Shown piece after piece: positions 11,021-23,744 of a DNA stretch of 64,000 nucleotides. This stretch comes from Melampsora larici-populina 98AG31 (lineage: Eukaryota > Basidiomycota > Pucciniomycetes > Pucciniales > Melampsoraceae). The DNA is taken from contig NW_006768765.1 in assembly GCF_000204055.1 (NCBI RefSeq), positions 2,395,369-2,459,368 on the forward strand, written 5' to 3'. Each line of letters opens with the position of its first letter. Position 1 is the stretch's first letter. Position numbers and translations under genes: made by a program. The notes beneath the pieces were generated by a model that was given only the letters and a program-made list of their open reading frames with translations, made no database searches and had not been told where the DNA came from.

Positions 11021-11899
11021 ACTTTCAGCTTTTTCAATTTGCCCCTTTTTGATCGAAAAAGCATTTTTGTGTAACACTTTTTGCCCAGAGCTGCCGAACG
11101 GGTCCTTTGATATTTGAAGAAATCGATCATACAATCGGGCGTTCCGACTAGAAAGCCATTCAGGGTCAGAAATCACCCCTGATTGTAAAGTCTGGTTGTA
11201 TTAATGACAGTACTATTTTCAAGCTGGATGTCCCCTACTTTGCAAACCATAGGATATGTAGACCAGAATGCAATGGTCTATAAGTATGTGGAGAGAGAGG
11301 TAAGGTCATACGGACTCACAGCATGGTTAACGCCTTCCATATTCGATTTGTGATTGACAGATATTTTGAGAATGCGGCATGTATATGTTGCATAGTTCAA
11401 ATCATTTACACCTCGCGCTGTGGCTGTCAAAAGTGCGACGATCGATATGGCTTTGGCTTTGCTTGCTTGCTTGAAGTCTGAAGATGTATGTACAAAGTTC
11501 TCGATCGTTGAATTGATTGATTTGAACTTGAATTTTCTCAATTTCGGTTCAAATTTAATTGTTTTTAGATCAGATTCACCCTTGCTAAACTATAATTTTT
11601 AGACCGCTTTTTTACTCATCTCTTTCAGTCTGATTCTCATTTATTCCTTCTCTAGCCTTGGTGTCCCCCGTCTGTCCCTTCACTTTCCCCAACACATAGA
11701 CACAAGCTTAGACACTGACATACTTCACCTTGCGCTGCCATTTCTACCCCGATACCTATATCTCTCTGATCATTTATCATTATCCACATTTGTCAATCCA
11801 ATCCATCCAGCCTATCAATTCCTCCATCGCCTCCACTTTTACACTCTCCCTTCGATAGACTAAGCTTCAATTAAACAATTATCTTCCTTCATCCTCGAT
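11021..11899. other. intergenic; promoter region of zinc-finger gene
   Basis: No gene seen. From about 11600 the + strand is strongly C/T-rich, as is typical of fungal promoters and leaders upstream of the ATG at 11900. Confidence 0.4.
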
Positions 11900-14334
11900 A
11901 TGGTTCATAAAACAGGTGTTCATGCATGCCCTGAGTAAGTACAGATTCTGACTCCTGCTCAAACGGTTGATCCACATAAGTCCACATAACCTGCCCAATC
12001 GTTTTTGTTCGTCTTCCTTTGCTGTTGAACTGACCGCATGATCTCTGTGTCTTTTCAAATATGACAGATGCTCTAAAACATTCACACGTGTGAGTATTGT
12101 TCCCTGCCTCAAATCTCATGGAGATGGTATGAGTCTATATGGGATTCTGGATCTTTTTTTCCTCTCCGCTGTCTTGTCTGTGTTTAGATAAATGCTCTTG
12201 TACTTTTCAAATATTGACTCCTCCACATTTCCGTTCCATCTTCGCTACCATTGAACCTTGACCATTATCAAGCTCGAGTACGTCAATCGACATCGTCGTC
12301 TCAAACATCTTGGCTTGAGACCCTGGAGTTGTCCTTGTGGTGTGAGTTACGCAAGAAGTGATCTATTGTGTCGTCACAAGCGAAAGTGTCCACAGGCTAC
12401 CAGTCAAGCCACAAATCCAATCTCAGTCTCCCAGCAGCCTTCCAATTTACCTATCCAAATCCCTCCTGGCCCACATTCGAGCTTCGAGGTTTCTGGTCAA
12501 CCAGAGTCATTCAATGATGACATGTACGGAGGGGCCTTACCACCGTCCTACGGTCAAGCTATTGGATACAATCCTTTGCCAGCTCGGTATGATGCATGGG
12601 GCCAGTTACCTATGCCTTCAGCCAAACTCCCCGGTGACGATCATCGTTTTTCGTCACAAGACAAATTTGAATTTTCGACCCAACTAAACGAATCCAACAC
12701 TTTACCATCGGTCAATCAGTCTTCCAGCACATCAACTGATGACCAGTCGCAGTCAGAATTCAATCATCAGATCATCTCCTCTGAAACCTATCAAGACAAG
12801 GAAGAACATACTCCCTCTAGCGTTTCAGAGATAGGACACCCGGATAGTTACGTAGTCCGATACTCTGATCCACAATTCTTCATCACTGAGGAGGAGAAAT
12901 CGAGCAAGTATTACCTAAATCCATCCCTCTGGACGATTGCATTTATGTGCCAAAGTTCGCCTTCTCTTGCCATCTCTGTTATTGGGTCCAATGATTAAAT
13001 TGAAAGCTGATGACGGTTCTTTGAAGAGGGCCAAGGGTTTACGATTCCAACAGTAGGAACGTTATCGAAGTACCTCCGGAAGGCTACGTATGATATGCTT
13101 CCATTGATTCCGATGATTCATGTCCCGACATTCAAAGCATCGTGAGTTTCGGAATTTTCAATGATAAAGTTTGATACTCTTTGCTTTGTTGACGTCATCC
13201 GTCTTGCTTTCTATAGGATCATGTCAATCCACCTTGGATATGCGCTCACGGTCGCTGGTGCAGCTACTGATAGCTCTGAACATGCTATCGCATTTGCAAA
13301 TCAATCGCTGTTGTACAAAAGACCTCTAGTACAAAGAGATTTTGTACGTCCCCCATATTTTCTAACTTGATACATTAACACGGGACTTGCAGCTTGAATC
13401 TAACCAAGTGCTTTCTATAGATTTTGGAATCCAACCCGTTTGACTTTAGATTCGAGCTCCTCCAAACGCTTTTGACTTATCAATTCCTAGGCATCTTTAA
13501 TAGACTTGATCATCAACGACAAAGAGCTGTATTGTTCAATGATACCTTAGTCGAAGTAAGTTTGAACTCCGATTTCTTCTCATCACTACTTGAGTTCTTA
13601 TTGACATATATGAATACTCTCTTCTGTAGAATTTCAAAAATCTTGCTCTTACTCGAATCGTTCAAGAAGCACCTGATTATGTGAAACTTGTGCTTGAAGG
13701 CCACATGCCTCTCGAGCTTGCTTGGCGTAGCTGGGCAAAGTACGAAACTCACAAACGGTCAGTTGACTGGAACACGGTTTATCTAGTGATACTCAACATA
13801 GTTCTGATTGAAGATTGCTTGCTGTCTTTCAGAACGGTCTTTTTGGTTCTTATGTCAGCGTACCAACTTTCCGAAACGCCTGGACTAAATATTCAAGATG
13901 CGAATATCCCATTACCATGTCACGAAGAAGCTTGGACCGCACCCGATCCCGAATCGTGGTTAATCGCAATGTACAAACACACTTCTCAATGCCGTCCAGA
14001 TCAAATACCATCAATAGGAGAAGCATCGATCCCATTACTTACAGATGCATTAGCAGCTTTAGATTTAGGAAGCAATTCATCAACCGATCTTATTTCTAGT
14101 AATAATGAAACTACTTTGGAACTTGAAGGGATTCCAAGAGGTGTTCCTACTTTAGCTTCGCCTACTATGGAAAGCATGTTATGTCCTTCTCCTGTTACAA
14201 GAGCTGGTCAACTTACTTCTCCACCTGAATTACGTAGATTAGGTACATTTGCTAATCTTGTACTTGGACATTGCAGAAAGATGAATCTTCAAAATGATCA
14301 ATTTATAAATAACGATTTACGTATTCAAGGATAA
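11900..14334 (+). CDS. C2H2 zinc-finger transcription factor with fungal_trans domain
   Basis: Predicted nuclear regulator. Exons: 11900-11934, 12068-12089, 12273 to ~12976, ~13028-13141, 13217-13343, 13421-13555, 13630-13757, 13833-14334. The junction between the third and fourth exon (12900-13030) is uncertain. The N-terminus has a C2H2 finger (CPECSKTFTR, then His-X4-His) and a second finger, Cys-X-Cys-X12-His-X3-Cys (CPCGVSYARSDLLCRH). A Ser/Gln/Pro-rich linker follows. The C-terminal part matches the fungal_trans (PF04082) pattern: TLSKYLRKATY, LIPMIHVPTF, then ELAWRSWAKYETHKR, then LVLMSAYQLSETPGL. Such fusions of two C2H2 fingers to a fungal_trans domain regulate metabolism or development in other fungi; the target here is unknown. 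The seven short introns all keep frame except the unresolved one. Confidence 0.85.
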
Positions 14335-15954
14335 AGAAATCTGTTTGAAAATTGTGTCTAGATTGTTTCTAGATTACTTGAATAAAAGAATTACCAAGAT
14401 ATAGTTATGATAATTACTTGTTTTTTCTGGCTTACTATTAAATCTTGTTATATGATCATGTTTGTTTTTAACGTTTGAAGCAGTATTGAAGTATTGAATA
14501 GTATATTTACCTTGAATTCTGCATGACTTGAGAGCCATAGAGCCACAATGCTTGATGATTTTTAATCAAGCAATTTATCTCTGAAGGTTAAACGAGAGTT
14601 ACAGTGATTTAATATACTTACTCTGGTAATTTGTGATATCAGATTCATGAATTGTCTTGGTAAGAAATTTGGTCTGCAAGTGTTCAGCATTTTCAATCTG
14701 TTATCTACAGCAGGGGAATACACTGACATTCTATAGATGGAAGTGCAACTGTACTGCATATGTAGAGCTAGGTTTTTAAGCTAACACAAGTGGCCAAAGA
14801 TCATCAGATCAAAGTATCCCAAATAGCAAGGAAGCATTCGACTTTACATGAGGCACGAGATGTGGAGCAAGTTCACAAAGGCGTGCCTCGAGAAATCGAG
14901 AGTTAGGTTAACACTCCATGTGGCAAGGACTCCCAAGAGCAGACTTCCCTATCAGTCAATTTGAGATTGCAGACTGGGAAGAGACGCAAAGAGATCTAAT
15001 AATCCTACGTCACTCTTTGCAGTAGCTCCGAGGTTCGAGAACAAGTGAAATGTATAAAGTAAGCATCCAGGTAGACACTTGGTCACTTTCGACCCCTCTC
15101 TCGTCCATTATTCCATCCTTCAAAGTTTCCTTACAGACTAAAAAATCAACATTAGCTATACATCTGTCCTATTGATCACATCACTCTTTTTAGCACTATT
15201 TGAGTCCATTAAGCTTAGTAAAAGATACAAATGTTGATAACTTCATAACTCGTTCTGTTACATCAGTTCTACATGTTTCTTGTGTGGAGTTTGTGCCTTA
15301 GGTTATTGTTTGTCCCCCAGAGAAATGTTCTCTTCTTGACCTGTTGAGAGCACTCCATTCAATCTCCCACTGAGATTGCTTTTGATGATCAAAATTCAGA
15401 TAATTATTACACGAGAGATCACTGGCGTTGAGGATTGGGTAGTCATAGGCCAGCCTTTGGTATAGTTGATAAAAAGCACAACTCTTTGGACGTGTGACAA
15501 AAGGTCAAAATGAAAGCCAGAAAGTAATGTCAAAAAGATAGGCAAAAAGAGAAGCAAAAAGGTACAGATAAGTGAATAATTTAATGTAGGTCAAGATGTC
15601 AGCGTTTGGTGACCAATTGCTTGACTCTCGAGGATTTTTTTTCGTTGTGAGAGATGCCTAGTAATTTTGACGGGTACTATGATCTATCCCTATGGCACAT
15701 AGCAATCGGTACACCCTAAAAGTACAGCTACTCTTCAGCGAAGTCAGCTTTTGATTGATGACAAATATGACTGACCCATGGATATGAAAGTACTGATATC
15801 ATTCCACCGACATAGATAGGGTACATTCTTGGGGTTGTAACATGCTAAACATGCCCCATTTGGAAGCGAAAAGCAAAATTTGAATAAGACACTTCGCCAG
15901 GGCGGTAAGGTTCAAGACTGAGGATACTAACCATATACACCATTTCCCATATAT
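14335..15954. other. intergenic
   Basis: Contains the 3' flank of the zinc-finger gene, then AT-rich DNA with only short, motif-free frames. Nothing supported. Confidence 0.4.
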
Positions 15955-16569
15955 TCATAATGGGCACACTGTTGTACGGAAAAGCCCTTGTCGGGTGAAC
16001 CGACGAGCTGACAATTTGACAACGGAGTCCATTGATGATCTAACATAAATATTGAGACCGAAGACCCCCTTATCATCAGAATTATGATCAGTTGTACCAA
16101 TGGTGAAAAAGGCATGTAGTATGCTTACAGCCAGACCAACAACTTGCATAGTTGCAGTGAAACGTCTTTGTAACGCCAGACCGCTCGACCTTACATACTT
16201 TAAACGTGAGCGATTCAAAACAGGTTCACATTAGCCGTGAGTGTAAATGATGTTAGAGTCATAAGACAAGCATGACAAAAATTAAATCAAGTACCTGCAG
16301 TATCCTTCGAGTGCGGGATCATGGTAAGCTGTTGGGTACATGGCCAAATATCGGCCTTCAGGCCGTGGATCCACAGGGAAAATAGTAGAAAGGTGAATCT
16401 TTTGAAGAAGTGGAGCATTTTGGGCAAAGCCAAAGGTGAAGAACGTCGATTGAGGAATCTCAACTTCAACAATATATAAGAGGAGTAAGGTTTGATGGAG
16501 AGAAAACAGGAGAAAACGGTCAGGGAGAAGGCCTATGGTATTGATGGATGGACCGGTTTGCTCTGACAT
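15955..16569 (-). CDS. possible small spliced hypothetical protein
   Basis: A tentative three-exon gene. Exon 1 is 16569-16295 (92 aa, with a hydrophobic stretch FLLFSLHQTLLLLYIVEV). Exon 2 is from about 16191 to the donor near 16134 (SSGLALQRRF). Exon 3, from about 16076, ends at the stop near 15955. Donor and acceptor signals are plausible and frame continuity is kept, but no family is recognised. It could equally be chance open frames in AT-rich DNA. Confidence 0.3.
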
Positions 16570-17700
16570 ATCTTTATATGATTTCTCACATGTGCTCCTG
16601 ATATGCGGGCGTTCAGGACACCGCTTTTGGATTTCCTTTGGTACAAATCAGCGCCACTTGTGGACAATTTTGGGGTGACTTCTTTTCTGTTTTGTTCAAA
16701 GCAAAGCTTTGGGTGGCATTCCAACAAGAGTCGTGAGAGTTGGTGTTAGCCACGGCGTTTTTGAATTTTGAATCGTGATTCTTTGAATTACAGCTGTTTA
16801 TGAAAATCGTGTCATGCAGGCAAAAAGCTTTGCAATTTTGGATGACACACCACCAGAACATTGGAAGTCTTGTGCAATTTATTGCTGCTATGTATCCGTT
16901 AGCAGCTGCTATGTAGCTGTGTAGAATCTACCCCCCAGCGTGTTGTCTGACACTATGTCATCCAAGATGTGAATACGTGCAACATCTGTTCACAACCATC
17001 AAATGACTTGCCTTATTTCTCATTTGATTCATTCTTACCTCCACCTCCTCCTGTGCATCCGGAATAGGCAAAGAGGACTGCCAAACAGAAACCAATGTAC
17101 CTTGCTGAGAACAATAACTCAAATGCATGAGCATCAACCCACGCGGAAACATTGAATGGTTTTATGGATATTGGATGTTTTATTGTATCAAGTGCTTTTG
17201 TTTTGATAGACTAATTGTGAAAACAATGATAAATGGACATAAGTGATACATGATTCTCCTCACTCAAGTCTCAAGTTGGACATCACCTCACCTTGCTCAA
17301 GGCCTTCCAAGGAGAGAGGTACCTTGTTCTCCAAGTCTGAAGGTCCTTCAGTGTTCTGATATCTCCTTTGGTCAGATATGTGGCAAGTTTGTCATAGAAG
17401 TCCAAAAGGTGACAGCTGCGCTAGGCTGCTTGTATGGAAATGGTCATGTCTAGCGGCTAGCAGTTAGCCGTTAAGTTATTAGTCCTCTTCTGATACTCCC
17501 GACTGTTATGGCTAGGGATGGCAAGGCATGTGAGATGGCTTGGCCATCAGCCACAGCTCACCTCTTTTTGGTTTGGACCAGTGGAAGGTCTAGGAAGTAG
17601 GGAACTAGTCCGGTTTCACTTTTCTGTTTACATCATAATTGTAACACCATGTCTTGGAAATGTCTAGCTGTCTCAAGGCATGCTCTGCTGCTGCTAAATG
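16570..17700. other. intergenic
   Basis: No convincing gene. Small minus-strand frames (16533-16861, 16958-17152) lack motifs. Confidence 0.4.
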
Positions 17701-17701
17701 A

Positions 17702-18100
17702 CTGATAAAATGCGCTCTATAAGTGATAAGGAAACAACTACCTAATCCTGCTCTTAAGGATGGTGCTGACCTATGATTTTTGTGAAGATATGTGTGAAGA
17801 ACAAGATAAGATAATACGAGTTATGAGCTCTCTTGATCTAATGGAAATGAAATGTTATCTTTCCAAAGATGAGGAATCATTACCTGATAAAATGTGCTCT
17901 ATAAGTGATAAGGAAACAACTCCCTAATCCTGCTTTTAAGGATGGTGCTGACCTACAACATGATGAAAGAAATAACAATGTAAGTCTAATGGAAGATAGT
18001 GAGATAAATAGTATTGATTTGTACCTATGATTTATGTGAAGAACAAGGTAAGATAATACAAGTTATGAGCTCTCTTGATCTAATAGAAATTAAATCTACA
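17702..18100 (+). repeat. duplicated ORF-like segments
   Basis: A ~72-bp unit at 17702-17773 recurs at 17884-17955 with few changes (ATAAGTGATAAGGAAACAAC). A second block (ATGAGCTCTCTTGATCTAAT) recurs near 17822 and 18065. One frame through 17770-17930 reads Asp/Glu/Lys-rich sequence. This suggests local duplication within a decayed coding or repeat unit. Confidence 0.55.
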
Positions 18101-19046
18101 ACATATTGTTCATTAGACATTTAGTTTAAAGTGTTATAGGATGAAAGGAAAAGAAACAATGATAAAAGTGAAATGGTCTACGTACGTTCTGTTTCCAAAG
18201 ATGAGGAAAGAGAAACAATACAATCTTTCAGAGTAAGCTACTATAAGTATCAAAATGATTGATTAAATTTGTTGGGGTTACGTCATTCATGTGTTTATCT
18301 TTGATTTCATCCACTGATGACTTCTATCCATTAAAATCTTAGTCTTTCACAAATCAGCTCTGATGTAAACGTTGATTGCACACCAACATGTCTGAAACAT
18401 GTTTCATATAAATAGACTACAGCTGTTGTAAGATCTATTGGCAGATTTTTAGATCATTGTGTTGTTGCCAGATTTGATGTAGAGATCAAAAACTCCAAAA
18501 AACCCTTTTGAGACTGATAACTCTACTTCCCATTGGTCAGATCTAGCACAAGAATAATTGAGTTACTCTCAATTTTTGAGTTTTTGACTTCAAAAGTTAA
18601 ATCTGGCAACAACGCCTCCGCCACTCCGCTCCGCTCCGCTATAACAGCCATTTTCCCAAGTGTAGTGATCTTGCGCTATGCAAAGATAACTATTGCTACG
18701 CTTTTTTAAGGAGCACTATGAGTTTCCCAGAGCGGGGCATGTTAAAAAACCGCTGCGCTCCGCTAAGGACAAATTTCGGACGAGGTAGCGTCCAAAAGCG
18801 CGTTAAAGCAGGGTTTTAGAGTCAAATTCATGTTTTGATTACTCATGTGTATATAATCAGCTTATACAATCAGCTGTAGAGTGGGGATTGGGGAGAGAAC
18901 ACAGCAAAAGGAAACAAAATCGCACACAAAGAGTCATGTATTTTCTTCATTTTTAAAAGGCTTTATGATTGCACACAAGACTTGTCATTTATTTGTAGTC
19001 TAATTCAGTGGTGAATACGAGGAAAAACAAACAAGATAGCAAGAAA
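18101..19046. other. non-coding, with subterminal GC repeats
   Basis: Mostly AT-rich. At 18627-18640 and 18758-18770 there are CTCCGCTCCGCT-type repeats and TGCGCTCCGCT. Such short repeats are common in the subterminal regions of hAT elements, so this may be the 3' flank of the decayed hAT transposon to the right. No clear TIR pair was found. Confidence 0.35.
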
Positions 19047-22000
19047 TCACTTTTTACCCTTGGTGACAGAAGTACTGTAAGCCTGAAGGTAAGCATAGGC
19101 TTCAGCAAATTTCCCAGAGAGTGAAACTTTGGCCTTGAACCACTCGCGCACACCAACAAGGCTTGAAATTGCCTTTGCCGTTAAGGAGGCACGACCAGGG
19201 ACTGTGATGTTGGCAGCTGAGGAGAAAGTCCTCTCGCAAGGACAAGAGGTCCCCAAAATTCCAAGATAATTATGAGCAAGCAATGCAAGGACTGGAAAGT
19301 CCTTCTCGTTCTCCTGTAAGTAGCAAATAAAAAGGTAAGATAGGAGATTTTAATCCTAGATAATGGAGAGGTAGACTTATGTTACACCAGTCTAACTCAG
19401 ACTGACCCAAAGACAATGAATGAGTATCTTTGATGTAATTGATTTGTTCCTTGCGGCGTTTATCACTAGGTGACTGAGCTATCACTTTGGTGGTAAATAC
19501 ATCAATTTGAGAACAGTTGGGGGTCGGTGTGGTGGAACTGGAAGGGGTTTGAGTTGTTTGGCTGTTGGTCAAAGCTGAGCTGGAAGGGGCTTTGGAATCA
19601 AACCATTTGGCCAGAGCACCTTCAAAAGCATCTAAGAATAGATCCTTGGCTCGAGCTGCCTCCTCAGGATAATTAAGGTCGAAGAAACGGATCCAGAACC
19701 AAGGGTTGAGCACAGTGGATAAGACAATCACATCAGAGGAAACCGCTTCTTGCTGATATGACTCGAGTTTCTCACACATTAGCTCAACCGTTGCCTTGAG
19801 GTCAGGATCCTCACAGGAATGGATGAGATTATCGAGATCAAGTACCATTCTTGAGTATTTGGCCAGTAAGATGCAACCAGTAGGAAAGTCACCCTCCATT
19901 CTTTTTGTAGCGTACATAAACAACTTGAGAATTTTAACCAGGCTCTCAATAGAGTCCCACTCGTCAGCAGATATATGAATCCCTTGATAGTATTGTGTTT
20001 TGTGGTCACTGAGTAAGATGGCGTTGACAACCTACACATTGATTGAAGATGAAAGATTGTAAGAAACAAGTTAGACAAGGATGGAAGTGATGGTACTTAC
20101 ATCACGGCCATCACTCAGTCTTTTGAGGTAATCAGTGTCCACATTCCATCGCACTCCCCATCCAGATATAGGAGATTGGCCCCTGTAGTCTAATTGTTTG
20201 ACCTTGGCTATGAACTCCTGTCTTCTGGCAGAGCTCCTAGTACAAAGACTGTTGAAATGTTTTTCCTATTATGAAGAAGATATTAGAGAGTTGAATAGTC
20301 AAATGTTGAGAGGGATCAAGATGCCACTGTACTTACTTTACAAACCGCGCGGGCGACAGCAGAGACAGGTTCATCATCACTATCTTTGGCACCAGATTTG
20401 CCAGACCGGTCTATAGGTGAGTGAATGTCTGTATCATGATCCGGATTGGTGTCATCTTGCTTGCCTTTGGAAAAATCAAAGGTGATGTCCTCATTGATGT
20501 TGTTCAAAACCATGGTCGGTGTTGGTAAGGTCACACCGGGTGAAGTTGTGGGTTTGATGTGACCTGCACTCATTCCCAAAGACTTCAGGCCGGCTTTCAC
20601 TACAAGGCCAATCTTGTGAGTATAATACTTCACCTGATTGGCCGAAGAATCCCAATCCACCAAGTTGTTGGCATCCAAGAACATGCTGGACAGTTTGCGA
20701 GCCATTGTTGCATTTGAACCACATGAATTGGTTGTTTGAGCTATCATGTAAGAGAGCAAATAGAGAAGGTTAGCTTTGATTAAGATAAAAAAAAACTTAT
20801 CTTTTGGTGTAGATTATTCAAAATCAAAAAACAGCCAACAGGCTGTGCAAGCAGACGGCCAACAGTCTGTGCAAGCAGACGGCCAGAATGGTGCCAGGTG
20901 ACTAATTTGAGAGTTAGATGGATTTTTCAAAACTTCCAATGGTCATTGATATACGTCGCTGACACCCCAATAAATGCTGTACAACGGCCCTTTATGGTCC
21001 ATACATTGTAAATGAGACAAAACTTACCCCTATTAGACTTTAAGAATGACAAAAGAGAGTAATTACATGTTAGTAATTTGTATTGAACAATTGAAAAGTT
21101 TGATTTTGAAAAAATCGGTTGAGAACTTACTTGGAGCTTGCTGATCACAGCTTGAGAGAGCTCTTGATAGATACCTTTGGCCGTCTCGGATGCCCAGGTG
21201 GTGCCTCAGATGTTGGCAGATTGATTTGATAGTTTGAAAGCAGCTCGGAGAGGGGGATCGTTGAATCAGGAAAGGAGAGCGTGCCTTGAAATCCAGATTA
21301 CCAAGACCGTGTTGAGAAGCTCAACACTGAAAGTGGATTGAGATAGGAAGGAATCTAAGTTGGCTTTGGGGTTTGAGGAAGAAACTTGGACATTATCATC
21401 TTGCTCCTGTTTCCAACTTCGAGGAAGCTCTTGACCTTCTTTAATCGCAAGGTGGTGTTTGGGACATGCCGGGCAATCCTTGGCCCCATCACAATGAGTG
21501 TAAAGATTATAATAGCTACGCCTGCCTCATGTGAAAAAACGCAGGCAGTAACAACACTTGTATCTACAAGGATTGTTGCCGCTCTAATCAAAAATGTAAC
21601 GTAGTTTGAATGGATAAAAGAAAACATCAGTAATGTTTTGTTGATACCAAAAACAGACAATAACAAAAGAAGGAACTTACCTCCCCTTTCACATGAACTG
21701 GGTCTTCATAAAACTCCAAGAGTTTTGAGACACGCCCAAGACGAGACCGACAAACTCCTGGGGTCTTGATGTCTTCAATTTTGGAATCTTGGTTAATGTC
21801 AATGCCTGTAGGTACTTCAAAGTCCCATGAAAATGTATATCAAAACAGGAATCAACTATCCTGTTTTGATCAACATATGACTTTAATCAATTTACATACC
21901 TGCATGACGGTGTTTGATTTACGTTTCTTCACCCTGACTTGACAAGATGATGATGAGTTGGAAACATTTCGAGACCCAGAACCCTTACGCTTGCCTTTAC

Positions 22001-22337
22001 CAATCTTTCCTCTAGCACTCTTAGGGACTCGTTTCTCAAGACGTTTTTGAATTTGAACAGGATCCGGAACTGCTATGTGCGAAGTGTCCAATTCTGATCC
22101 ACCGTCGTTGGTGACAAAACCATTGGATTTGTCGTCTGGTAATTGAAGAACTTGACGGGAGTCCGGTGACTGAATTACATAGCCGGGACAAGGCCTTACA
22201 GGACTACGGACACGCAATGATCTAGAAGAGGTAGATAGTGGGGCGAGGGAAGCCGGAGGTTCAAGTTGAAGAGTAGACTGAGTCGAATTATTGGTGACAT
22301 TGGCATAAGAAAGCTTAGCAATAGAAGGCATGGTCAA
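19047..22337 (-). pseudogene. decayed hAT transposase with BED-type finger
   Basis: Read right to left: a Ser- and Lys/Arg-rich N-terminal exon (22337 to ~21900); an exon ending FYEDPVHVKGE (~21690); a BED-like zinc-finger region around 21500-21590 (CRYKCCYC...YNLYTHC); the RNase H-like catalytic region (~20900-21150, FIGVSATYINDHWKF); a second catalytic block near 20710 (GSNATMARKL); and the C-terminal hAT dimerisation domain at 19047-19300 (YLGILGTSCPCERTFSSA). Decay is visible: in-frame stops occur in the BED region, near 21215 and after WKF at about 20926, and the usual Asp in both catalytic blocks is replaced (IYNVWT instead of a TTD.W motif). Apparent splice sites remain at several junctions. 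It cannot encode an active transposase as it stands. Confidence 0.75.
20834..20881 (+). repeat. 24-bp tandem duplication
   Basis: Two units of GCCAACAGGCTGTGCAAGCA plus GACG, differing at one base, lie in an intron-like stretch of the hAT remnant. Confidence 0.7.
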
Positions 22338-22584
22338 AAAGTTAAGAAAGATGTGGTGAAAGAGATCTTTATGTAAGATTGGAAAGCTGGATGGGACTAA
22401 TCAAAAATTCACAATTAGGAAACTGGGGCCTGAGGATCTAATAAATCAAGATCAATTGGGAACGGGCAAACTTACCATGGTGAGTTCGTCTTATGGTGAA
22501 ATCCGAGGGCTCTAAACGCCTGCAAAGAAAGAGCATCTTTCACTTCGGTTTTGGTTGCTTGAAATTGGGATATGGTGAAACAAG

Positions 22585-22681
22585 AGGTGTGATAGAAGAG
22601 ACAGAGATCAGACTAAGAGGTGTGATAGAAGAGACAGAGATCAGACTAAGAGGCATGATAGAAGAGACAGAGATCAGACTT
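22585..22681 (+). repeat. 33-bp minisatellite, three units
   Basis: Three near-identical copies of a 33-bp unit containing GATAGAAGAGACAGAGATCA. The period keeps a reading frame open on the + strand, but no gene is evident. Confidence 0.85.
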
Positions 22682-22699
22682 GGAACTAGATGTGGTGAA

Positions 22700-23744
22700 A
22701 CGGAAGAGGTGTGATGGTGATGGTGGAAGGTGGGAGGGTGAAGTTCTGGGGTTAGTGGACAAAGGTTATGAGCACGTGAGATGGAGGTCTGAACTATTGG
22801 TATCAGCAAAAGGGGACTGAGTAAGTGCATCATTGAAGAAAAGGGTATAGAACTATTGATATCGGCGAAAGGTGTAAGGTGGTCATTGATCAAAGGGGGA
22901 TTGAATGGGTGGGACGGAGGGTTGCTGAGCTAAGGGTGGGTTGCTGAGCAGCAAGATACTTAGGGTGGGGTTGAGACAGGTTGGGACCACAGTGACACCC
23001 TAACCCTTGGTGGCGTATGGTGCACTATGGGATCTTTGGCGCTATGTGCGCTAGGGGGATTCTGGCGCTCGGACACGCTATGTAAACTCATAGTGGTGCG
23101 GAATATCGCCATATAGAGCGTATGTCCAAACCACTAAAATTCTTTAGGGTATGACCATAGCTATAGCCATGGTACAAAACCGCTATCAGGCCATACCCAC
23201 TTAAGTCATCAGTTTCATTGTTGTCAGGTGGAATTGTTGATGTATCAGTAGTGCTACAAAGATGATATTTTGGCTGTGACGTGGTCATTTCAGTGTCACT
23301 TTGCATTCAGGTTGAATTTGGTTAATTTTAGTCTATCATTCAAATGATTCCCAGAATCTCTACCAGTATAGGGTAAGGTCATATTGGGGTGTTTTTCAGC
23401 ATGGTCCATAATGATATTTGCTCTGTTGACATCAAAACATTCATATGTTGTTGTCTTTCAACATCTTCAGCAACATCATAACGTAGAGCATGGAATTGGA
23501 ATATCTATTTCAACCCAGATATTTCTGAAATGAATGCCATTGGACGGGCTAGCTGAATAATGTTTCCAACCTTTCCAATTTTGATTCCACTTCCAAAAAA
23601 AATCCTGTGGAAATTTTGCAGATGATTGGGTTGCTTGGGTTTTTCCAGTGTACTTGTTGAATTGTACGGCTTTGTTGTACTTTTAAAGCATTTAGATTTA
23701 ATCCAATCAGAAAACTGCATTTTGCAAAACAACAATTCCTCATC
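22700..23744. other. non-coding, repetitive
   Basis: No supported gene. GCGCTATG-type motifs at 23039-23100, and CACTATGAGTTT (inverted) shared with the 18720 region, may be subterminal hAT sequence on the 5' side of the transposase remnant. This was not resolved. Confidence 0.35.

Noticed and set aside
18810..23030. hAT terminal inverted repeats around the transposase remnant (CAGGGTTTT left, TAGGGTGTC right)
   Set aside because: The two ends do not match well enough and no 8-bp target duplication was found.
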